Of a stretch of DNA of 12,346 bases, positions 6,172-12,346 are shown piece after piece. Each line of letters opens with the position of its first letter. Position 1 is the first letter of the stretch. Both the position numbers and the translations under genes were made by a program. The notes beneath the pieces are model-generated. The model was not told the DNA's origin, searched no databases, and saw only the letters and a list, made by a program, of their open reading frames with translations. The stretch covers positions 24,170-36,515 of the forward strand of contig NVVO01000018.1 in the NCBI GenBank assembly GCA_002733385.1, read 5' to 3'. This stretch comes from Robiginitomaculum sp. GTDB lineage: Bacteria > Pseudomonadota > Alphaproteobacteria > Caulobacterales > Maricaulaceae.

Positions 6172-7331
6172 ACATCCTCAAAGTAACGCACTAAAAACCC
6201 TTTGTAAATTTGCATCAGATTTTTTATGTCATCAACGCGCGCACATTCATTGACCTGGTGTATGGTTTTCCCGACCAGGCCAAATTCTACCACCGGTGCG
6301 TAATGGGTGATGAAGCGGGCGTCAGATGTACCGCCGCTGGTCGAAAGAGATGGGGTGCGCCCGGTGACATTTTTAATGGCGGCAGATAATTTAGTGCTAA
6401 AAGCACAGGGCGTTGTCAAAAACGGACGGCCCGGAATGGTCAGATCAAGCTCTATATGTCCGCCGAACCCCCGTTGGGCCGTTTTGGTTTCCGCCTCAAT
6501 CCAGGCCAATAAATCTTCGCCGCTATGTTCGGTGTTAAAGCGGATATTAAATTTGGCCGTTGCGGTTTCGGCAATGACATTATGGGCCGGATTACCGACA
6601 TCCACGGAAGTGATTTCAAGATTGGACGGCTGGAAATTTGCATTGCCGTCGTCGAGTTTCTTGCTCGTAAGCGCCGTTAGGAGTTTCAACATGACCGGCA
6701 CAGGGTTTCCGGCCAGATCCGGATAGGCCACATGGCCCTGAGTGCCGATCACTTTAATGACACCGTTAAGCGAGCCGCGCCGCCCAATTTTGATCATTTC
6801 GCCGAGTGTGTTGGGATTGGTCGGCTCCCCGACCAGGCAATGATCAATAATCTCACCTTTGGCCGTGATGGCTTCCAGAAGTTTTTTGGTGCCGTTAATC
6901 GCCGGGCCTTCTTCGTCGCCGGTGATCAGAAAACTTATGGAGCCGCCAAAGGACGCACGCTCACCTATAAATTCTGAAACCGCAGCCACAAAGGCAGCAA
7001 TGCCGCCTTTCATATCCGCCGCACCCCGCCCCCAAATATATCCGTCTTCAATTTCGCCGCCAAACGGATTATGCCGCCACTGCCCAGCGTCGCCCACAGG
7101 CACCACATCCACATGCCCAGCATAACAAAAATTAGGCGCAGATGTTCCGAGCCGCGCATACAGATTGTCTACCCTTTCTTTTCCTTGGGCAAATGGATAG
7201 CGCGTACAGGAGAACCCCATGCCCTCAAGAGCGTCTTGCAAAACCGCCAAAGCCCCCGCATCAGCAGGGGTGACAGACGGACACCGGATCAGGGAGCGGG
7301 TCAGGTCAATGGGGTCTATGATATCAGGCAT
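6168..7331 (-). CDS. dapE: Succinyl-diaminopimelate desuccinylase DapE
   Basis: DapE hydrolyses N-succinyl-LL-2,6-diaminopimelate to LL-diaminopimelate and succinate. This is a step in lysine and peptidoglycan meso-DAP synthesis in the cytoplasm. The 387-residue length is normal for this di-zinc M20 enzyme. Motifs in order are AGHVDVVP (His73, Asp75), GRGAADMKGG (Asp106, bridging ligand), ITGDEEGPAINGTKK (Glu140 as catalytic base, Glu141 as ligand), LVGEPT (Glu169), SLSTSGGTSDARF, and near the end GLVGKTIHQVNE with the last histidine ligand. The gene starts only 21 bp after the stop of the SIR2-STAND gene and has no strong ribosome binding site in that gap. It overlaps the next gene by 4 nt. 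It heads a tight run of envelope-associated genes and is probably essential. Confidence 0.97.
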   Translation of the reverse strand: MPDIIDPIDLTRSLIRCPSVTPADAGALAVLQDALEGMGFSCTRYPFAQGKERVDNLYARLGTSAPNFCYAGHVDVVPVGDAGQWRHNPFGGEIEDGYIWGRGAADMKGGIAAFVAAVSEFIGERASFGGSISFLITGDEEGPAINGTKKLLEAITAKGEIIDHCLVGEPTNPNTLGEMIKIGRRGSLNGVIKVIGTQGHVAYPDLAGNPVPVMLKLLTALTSKKLDDGNANFQPSNLEITSVDVGNPAHNVIAETATAKFNIRFNTEHSGEDLLAWIEAETKTAQRGFGGHIELDLTIPGRPFLTTPCAFSTKLSAAIKNVTGRTPSLSTSGGTSDARFITHYAPVVEFGLVGKTIHQVNECARVDDIKNLMQIYKGFLVRYFEDV

Positions 7332-7352
7332 GGGTTATCAACACTATCACAA

Positions 7353-10300
7353 TCAAGACCGCCCCGAAATAGCCACTCTAATGTTTTCCACAGACTCGAC
7401 GGCTTTGTCAAATCTGATTTTTGTTGCGATACGCGATGCACTGTCCAGCATTCTAACACCTGCATCTACATCCCCGCGGTTAATTAATATACGCGCCATC
7501 ATTGCGCGCAAAGTAACTTTTCTCAAACCGTGACCGTGTTTGGACGCAACAGATATAGCGTCCGATACATAGCGCAACGCGGAACTATAGTCGCTATTTG
7601 CGAAATGTACCCACGCCAAATGATGCAACACCTCTGCCTGCAATCTTTTCATGTCGCTGTTCTTGGCATATTTGAGGGTTTCCATAAGTTGCGGAATTCT
7701 TTGTGTGGCGTTCATGCCTTGCCTTAAATTCTTTTTCAAGTTTTCCGCCTGAAACCCGTAGCGCACCAAAGTGATGCGGGCGTGATGGTCCAAATCCGTT
7801 TGTTGTGTACTGCCCGACGCGGCCATACTTAACCGCAGGGCGGCTATTGCGTCATCATCAAGACCTCTTGCCGCAAAGGCGGACGCCGAATGTTTCTGAA
7901 ACCAAGCATAGGCCCGAACCTCGCCAATAACATTTAATATAGCAATCCCGTCCTTATAATTTTGTGTAGCTTTAACATAATTTCCTTTCAACGTATGGCA
8001 TAAACCACGATAACCTAGGCATAGACCGACAGATAGAATCAAACCACGAGGAAATTTCACGCCGACATTATCAAATTTTGAGGCCGCTTTTTTTTCGGTA
8101 TACAGGGTGATTATTTCTTCCTTCGCCGATTTAAATTGTTGAGCACCGTTTTTGTCTTCTAAGTAACCAAAGCGTTCGGCCTGTTTTTCAATACTCGATT
8201 CTATATCCCGAATACATTCCAGAGCCGCTTCTATTTTACCTCTATCAATGAGCAATTGCAGGATATTCAGATTAATGCTAGACCAGTTTTGTAGCTTTTC
8301 TCCAAACTCGACATATTTGTTATTGATATCCAGCGCTTCATCAAAAGCAAATTTTGCCGGATATAGTTTCCCTTGGGTCAGATAGACCACACCAAGCTCA
8401 TTATACAGCCACACCAGATCATCCGGAAACAAGGCTTCCGAGCCCATTTTGTCCTCCGCGGTTTTTTCATTTCTAACCACCCTTCTGACAAAGGCTATAT
8501 TTTTCGCCACACGTATGAGGCGTTTTAACCGCAAAGCATGTTCCGTCAATGGTGCCTGCACAAGACGCGGATCGAGGCTATGATAATTGTGCATAAGCAA
8601 GGCAGATGTAGAGTAATAATTGCGCATCAAGGAAAGCGCGGCCCGTAAATTAAACGTAGTATCGGGATGAATAACTTTTTCGTAGCAAACATTTTTATGG
8701 ACTGGATGGCCAAATTTATTCAGCTCCTTATCAATTAAATTTTTGGTGTCTTGGTCAAGTTTAATCTTTCTTGTATTCTTATCTAGATATGCGCCTATCA
8801 AATCATCTGTCATTTTGCCCAGATTTTTATGCCATTCCAACTCCGGCATATACTCACCGGTTGGTTGTGACATAAAAAGGGATAAATTAAAACTGTTCGC
8901 CAATTTAGCCTCAGATAGCGGCACGCCATATCTATTGCGTATTTCAGCACTTAGTGAACGGTGCAATCCATAGCGCTTATCATCGAAATGTTGTAAGCTG
9001 CCATTATTTGGCGGCTTGCTTTTATTTTTACGTCTAAATGGTGAAATACTTACAATTAAACCAAGGGTTTTTAAGTGCCCCAATGTGTCGTTAATCTTTT
9101 TGCGGCTAGCGGCAGGGCGTTCACAACCCGACTTGCGTTGAATAGCCCGTGTCGGATAAAGCGTTATTGCCAATATTGGTTGCCCAATAAAGGCCATGGT
9201 TTTAAGAATTTCCAGTGCCAGCACCGGATGTTCCACATCCGCTGATTTTAGGTTTTTTGTGTTCAATATTTTTGCGAAAAACATTTTTCGTGAAATTGTC
9301 AGTCCACGTTTTTCCGGGGCAAAAATTAGGCTTACATCTTTGCTTTTTTTCTCAAAACGACCGGCAACATATTTGAAATAGCAGGGAAAATCACTTGGCG
9401 GTTCATAATAAAAATTACACGTTTCCGTTAAATTTGCTGTCTTAGACTGTAGTTCAAATTTAGTGCCTTTATTTGAACCATCGCCTAAGTCGACGGCAAC
9501 AAGATTAATATGTGTCGCCTGTTTCGTGAGCTTGGTCACATAGCGCACTGTCCGCCCCGTGCCCAACAAAATGATCTTTATTGGTGGTTTTCCCGCTTTA
9601 GAATCGTCGCCGAAGCGGCGAATACACTGGCGCAAGAAAACATCCAGTTCCGCACTAAGCGCTTTGCCCTCATGGGAGGTAAACCGCTCCATACCATTGA
9701 TAACCAGATAGACCGGCTTATTATTTTCATCCTGTTCATTATTTTCATCCTGTTCATTATTTTCATCCAGTTCCAAGTCCAGTAGCTTTTCGTATGCAGA
9801 TATGCGGCTCATGTTATTTTCTTGTGCAATTTCTGGTATTTGCGCAGTGTGTTTTTTGTGTAGACCAGAAACAACACCCATTATCGAATCTATTTCATTG
9901 GCAAATGACCCGTTGACCGTCACCGTGAAGCAATCGCATTGTTGTGAAAGAAATTTTGACAATACAGCCGCCAACCCACCTTTGCCTAAACCCGGCGTGC
10001 CCGTGATAACGGTTAGAGGTTTGAGCTCTTTCAGTAGGAATTTTTTCAATTCGGGTACATTTTCTGTTTGTGTTAACTCAATTCCACTTTTTACCACCAC
10101 CACCTTACCTACAGATGGATTTGCGGTTCCCCACAATCTGATCAGTTTTGTATCATCACCAAGATCGTTATATTTAACCTGAACCGATCTGAAACTCTGC
10201 ATATTCCATGTTTCTTGGTTCCATTTGGCATTGCAAAATTCCGCAAGTTTTTTTATGGTATATTCAAGCCGGAGCGCCGTTTGGAATTGTTTTAAATGGT

Positions 10301-11666
10301 CCTTTTCTTCCTTCTTTCTTCTTTCTTCCTTCTCTTTCTTCTCTTTCTTTTCCCTTTGTTGTTTTTGTTTGTTTGTTTCAGATGGGTTCACCTCTCCTTT
10401 GTCTGCGTCTGCTTCAGGCGCTTCCACCTTTTCTAGTGGAAATAGTTCTACTAATCCATTTGCTTGATCGTATATCTTTGTCAAATATGCTGTTATGGGG
10501 GTTTTCTTTTTATCTTTGCTTTCACAAATCTCGGCCAATTCCGTATCAAAAATGATGTGAACGCCGAAACGTCGGAAAAAACTTAATCGTTTAAGGTTGT
10601 TGGCAGCCTCGTCAACTTCGCGGTTTTTCAACACACGTCTTTCTGACTTGAATATAGACGACCATAGCACAAAATGCGGCGAACGAATGCGGCTTGGATT
10701 ATTGCTCATAAATTGCTCAAGCGTGCGCATAACTTCCGCTTCTGTGAGACCAAGACCTATGAACAATACCGAGTTTCCGGCAAAAATCGACCGTAGCCCA
10801 TATTCAAATGGCAATTGCGCATAGCCGTCGCGCCAGTATAAATCCCGATAATCCCGACTTGACAGCAACATGTTTTGCCACCTGTCCTGCCGTCCATGCA
10901 GGTGTAAAATCCGTGTGTGGGCGTCCGGAGCATCTAGCGCAAACTCCACTAAAGTATTGCAGTCCTCCTTGTTCAAAATCTGGCTTGTGATCTTTCCCCG
11001 CCCTGCAAGGTGCCGGATTAAGGTTTCGTCTCTACGGTCTTTGCCATGCTTGTTATCCCATATGCTTTTCCAGACATCTTGCCTGAGTTCACCCTCTTCC
11101 GACTTTTGTTTTTCTGCCAACGTGGCAAACCGGTCCCACTCCAGTTCGAGGTCATAATTCAGGGTCAACACCCGCCGAACGCGAAGCTCTTCGAAGATCA
11201 AGTTGTTTATATTTGGTCGTTCATCAAAAATCTTCTGCGTGCCAGTCAGTTTAAATTTTTTTAGAAGATTTTCACGGTTTATTTCGTACCCACCTTCATT
11301 AAAATATCTGCCATACCCCAATATAAATTCCGCGAGGTCTACCGACAACCTTGCCTCCATTTCTGGCTTATCGGATACTGCGTCTTTCTTTATAGCCGCA
11401 AACACTTCTTTTACTTCTGTTAGTTCAGCAGAAACATTATCTTCTGTTTCTTGTTTCGACTTTTCATCTAAAATTTCCTCGAAATAGTCCTTAATCATCT
11501 TTTTCCAACTCGGATATCCAAGATGGACATTGACCATCGAGCCTGTAAACGCAATCAAGCGGCCAGATTCCCTAGCTTCATGAAATTCTTCCAGAGCCCG
11601 GCTTTTTAAAACTGTTGGATTTGTCCGCCGGACAACCTGTTTATTTCTATTGGATTGTTTTGCCAT
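7353..11666 (-). CDS. SIR2-STAND NTPase-TPR protein, candidate single-gene antiphage sensor (Avs5-like)
   Basis: About 1437 residues; numbering below counts from an in-frame TTG at 11690, eight codons upstream. Residues 43-390 resemble a SIR2/SIR2_2 NADase: AFTGSMVNVHLGYPSW (about 47-62), VLTLNYD (Asn178, Asp180), LHLHGR (His265) and VLFIGLGLTEAEV (308-320). A Lys/Glu-rich linker (440-470) follows. The NTPase has Walker A GTPGLGKGG (564-572, Lys570), a Walker B-like VYLVINGMERF (660-670) and a sensor-like IILLGTGR (706-713). Residues 815-920 look winged-helix-like. TPR-like helices lie near 1094-1123, 1220-1252, 1350-1383 and 1392-1421. Known SIR2-STAND defence proteins sense phage components and deplete NAD; that role here is inference. 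The gene is AT-richer than its neighbours, suggesting acquisition. I prefer ATG 11666, which follows AGGGGA and GGGG stretches. The two altered motifs, in the glycine loop and Walker B, are worth attention. Confidence 0.88.
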   Translation of the reverse strand: MAKQSNRNKQVVRRTNPTVLKSRALEEFHEARESGRLIAFTGSMVNVHLGYPSWKKMIKDYFEEILDEKSKQETEDNVSAELTEVKEVFAAIKKDAVSDKPEMEARLSVDLAEFILGYGRYFNEGGYEINRENLLKKFKLTGTQKIFDERPNINNLIFEELRVRRVLTLNYDLELEWDRFATLAEKQKSEEGELRQDVWKSIWDNKHGKDRRDETLIRHLAGRGKITSQILNKEDCNTLVEFALDAPDAHTRILHLHGRQDRWQNMLLSSRDYRDLYWRDGYAQLPFEYGLRSIFAGNSVLFIGLGLTEAEVMRTLEQFMSNNPSRIRSPHFVLWSSIFKSERRVLKNREVDEAANNLKRLSFFRRFGVHIIFDTELAEICESKDKKKTPITAYLTKIYDQANGLVELFPLEKVEAPEADADKGEVNPSETNKQKQQREKKEKKEKEERRKKEEKDHLKQFQTALRLEYTIKKLAEFCNAKWNQETWNMQSFRSVQVKYNDLGDDTKLIRLWGTANPSVGKVVVVKSGIELTQTENVPELKKFLLKELKPLTVITGTPGLGKGGLAAVLSKFLSQQCDCFTVTVNGSFANEIDSIMGVVSGLHKKHTAQIPEIAQENNMSRISAYEKLLDLELDENNEQDENNEQDENNKPVYLVINGMERFTSHEGKALSAELDVFLRQCIRRFGDDSKAGKPPIKIILLGTGRTVRYVTKLTKQATHINLVAVDLGDGSNKGTKFELQSKTANLTETCNFYYEPPSDFPCYFKYVAGRFEKKSKDVSLIFAPEKRGLTISRKMFFAKILNTKNLKSADVEHPVLALEILKTMAFIGQPILAITLYPTRAIQRKSGCERPAASRKKINDTLGHLKTLGLIVSISPFRRKNKSKPPNNGSLQHFDDKRYGLHRSLSAEIRNRYGVPLSEAKLANSFNLSLFMSQPTGEYMPELEWHKNLGKMTDDLIGAYLDKNTRKIKLDQDTKNLIDKELNKFGHPVHKNVCYEKVIHPDTTFNLRAALSLMRNYYSTSALLMHNYHSLDPRLVQAPLTEHALRLKRLIRVAKNIAFVRRVVRNEKTAEDKMGSEALFPDDLVWLYNELGVVYLTQGKLYPAKFAFDEALDINNKYVEFGEKLQNWSSINLNILQLLIDRGKIEAALECIRDIESSIEKQAERFGYLEDKNGAQQFKSAKEEIITLYTEKKAASKFDNVGVKFPRGLILSVGLCLGYRGLCHTLKGNYVKATQNYKDGIAILNVIGEVRAYAWFQKHSASAFAARGLDDDAIAALRLSMAASGSTQQTDLDHHARITLVRYGFQAENLKKNLRQGMNATQRIPQLMETLKYAKNSDMKRLQAEVLHHLAWVHFANSDYSSALRYVSDAISVASKHGHGLRKVTLRAMMARILINRGDVDAGVRMLDSASRIATKIRFDKAVESVENIRVAISGRS
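9721..9774 (-). repeat. In-frame 18-bp tandem repeat, three units
   Basis: TTATTTTCATCCTGTTCA occurs at 9721-9738 and exactly again at 9739-9756. A third copy at 9757-9774 differs at three bases near its end. On the coding strand the units encode repeats of Asp-Glu-Asn-Asn-Glu-Gln, giving an acidic spacer at residues of about 641-657, directly before the Walker B-like strand. Because the unit is a multiple of three, slippage would change spacer length without breaking the frame. Confidence 0.9.
10297..10380. repeat. Polypyrimidine/polypurine tract encoding a charged linker
   Basis: On the plus strand this is an almost uninterrupted run of T and C with TTCTT/TTTCTTCC motifs, turning into GTTT repeats near 10358-10378. 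On the coding strand it encodes a Lys/Glu/Arg-rich stretch (about residues 440-470) between the SIR2-like and NTPase domains. It is probably a long single charged helix or coiled coil. Such tracts are prone to length change. Confidence 0.75.
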
Positions 11667-11740
11667 ATACCCCGATTTCCCCTGTAACAACCCAACAGGT
11701 TAAATTGAAACTCTTAAACATGCAAGGTTAGGGACGTGTT
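11667..11740 (-). promoter_or_regulatory. Gap between ubiG and the SIR2-STAND gene, weak candidate promoter
   Basis: This AT-rich 74-bp gap is the only place in the window for a private promoter of the large gene. On the minus strand, TTGCAT (11720-11725) and TAACCT (11697-11702) are 17 bp apart, but the -10 match is poor. Closer to the gene, AGGGGA and GGGG stretches could act as ribosome binding sites. No convincing terminator for ubiG is visible, so read-through from ubiG is possible. Confidence 0.3.
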
Positions 11741-12346
11741 TTAATTCTTGCCCGGCTTTACCGACCTAACCAAATAATTCACCCCTACATCATCACTGAT
11801 TTTCCAGCTCCCCGCCAAGGGGTTATAAACCATACCCACGGGTTCGTCCGGGTTTAACCCCGCGTCTTTTAGCATCCTAACCATCTCGACCGGTTTGATA
11901 AATTTGGCGTATTGATGCGTGCCTTTGGGCAGCCAGTTCATGATGTATTCTGCGCCCAATATAGCCAGGGTGAAAGCCTTGGCGGTGCGGTTGATGGTTG
12001 AGCAAAACATTAGCCCGCTGTTACGCACCAGTCCGGCGCAGGTTTTGATAAATTCGCCCGGATCGGTAACATGTTCCAGCACTTCCATATTCAGCACCAC
12101 GTCATAAGTTTCTTGTCCGCTTTCCAGCAAAGCCTCGACGCTGGAATATTTATACTCAATTTCAAGGCCGGAGCTTTTCGCATGGATTTGCGCGGCTTTA
12201 ATATTTTTCTCCAGCGCATCGACGCCCGTCACTTGTGCGCCCAGCCGGGCCATAGGTTCGCACAACAGCCCGCCGCCGCAGCCCACATCCAATATCCGTA
12301 GACCTTTCAGAGGTAAATCCGCGTCCGGGTCGCGCAGAAAGTGCGC
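11741..12346 (-). CDS. ubiG: Ubiquinone biosynthesis O-methyltransferase UbiG, 5' part outside the window
   Basis: UbiG performs both SAM-dependent O-methylations in ubiquinone synthesis, on 2-polyprenyl-6-hydroxyphenol and 3-demethylubiquinol. The frame is open to the right edge and 201 residues are visible, beginning AHFLRDPDADLPLKGLRILD. The family is about 240-255 residues, so roughly 45 are missing at the N-terminus. SAM-binding motif I is LDVGCGGGLLCEPMARLG, with the acidic ribose contact in VTGVDAL. VVLNMEVLEHV and FCSTINRT follow, as does the UbiG-specific GTHQYAKFIKP segment. The C-terminal GMVYNPLAGSWKISDDVGVNYL is also typical. The codon at 12290-12292 is TTG for the Leu of motif I, not a start. 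The gene is upstream of, and co-directional with, the SIR2-STAND gene. Confidence 0.97.
   Translation of the reverse strand, partial: AHFLRDPDADLPLKGLRILDVGCGGGLLCEPMARLGAQVTGVDALEKNIKAAQIHAKSSGLEIEYKYSSVEALLESGQETYDVVLNMEVLEHVTDPGEFIKTCAGLVRNSGLMFCSTINRTAKAFTLAILGAEYIMNWLPKGTHQYAKFIKPVEMVRMLKDAGLNPDEPVGMVYNPLAGSWKISDDVGVNYLVRSVKPGKN

Noticed and set aside
7332..7352. Direct repeats or attachment sites flanking the SIR2-STAND gene
   Set aside because: I compared the 21-bp gap before dapE with the 74-bp gap after ubiG and saw no matching sequence long enough to be meaningful.
9721..9774. CRISPR-like short repeats
   Set aside because: The units are directly adjacent with no spacers, in frame within a coding gene, and far too short.
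10208..10555. Plus-strand ORF of 115 codons opposite the SIR2-STAND linker
   Set aside because: Its Phe/Leu/Ser-rich product comes from the polypyrimidine tract antisense to the linker. It shows no ribosome binding site or recognisable domain.
11667..11690. TTG start at 11690 for the SIR2-STAND gene
   Set aside because: It would add eight residues, and the AGGGGA and GGGG stretches lie downstream of it, where they better serve the ATG at 11666. It is not fully excluded.
11680..11698. Small inverted repeat CCTGT...ACAGG as a ubiG terminator
   Set aside because: The stem is only 5 bp with a 9-nt loop and no U-run follows on the minus strand.

Overview
The window looks like chromosomal DNA of a Gram-negative bacterium, most likely an alphaproteobacterium. 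UbiG (ubiquinone synthesis), DapE (succinylase branch of meso-DAP synthesis), a GST, a MAPEG protein and a lipoprotein all point that way. No rRNA or other marker allows a closer assignment. Every gene except the partial deoB at the left edge lies on the minus strand. I see no tRNA, rRNA, CRISPR array, integrase or transposase.

Right to left, in the direction of transcription: the 3' two-thirds of ubiG (11741-12346), then a 74-bp gap, then one very large gene (7353-11666) for a protein of about 1437 residues with an N-terminal SIR2-like domain, a lysine/glutamate-rich linker, a STAND-type P-loop NTPase, a winged-helix-like region and C-terminal TPRs. This matches the architecture of single-gene antiphage sensors of the Avs5 (SIR2-STAND) kind and is the most interesting object here. 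It is visibly more AT-rich than its neighbours. Several of its signature motifs are altered: the SIR2 glycine loop reads GSMVN and the Walker B region reads VINGME.

Only 21 bp further on begins a tight run of dapE, a five-helix membrane protein, a YihY-family membrane protein, a MAPEG protein and a lipoprotein with a membrane-spanning C-terminal part (3480-7331). These genes overlap or almost touch, so they probably form one operon. The defence-like gene appears to have been placed at its head, between ubiG and dapE.

Next is a separate regulatory unit: a BlaI-type repressor, overlapped by 4 nt by a BlaR1-type M56 metalloprotease with a TonB-like C-terminal domain (1823-3426). It has its own promoter, and a perfect 24-bp palindrome spans that promoter. 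The predicted transcript would start at or beside the repressor's ATG. No beta-lactamase gene is present in the window. A GST gene (1126-1749) follows, and its ribosome binding site lies inside a 16-bp inverted repeat. The GST then converges on deoB (1-966), and a 150-bp nested palindrome with perfect 32-bp outer arms fills the gap between the two stop codons.
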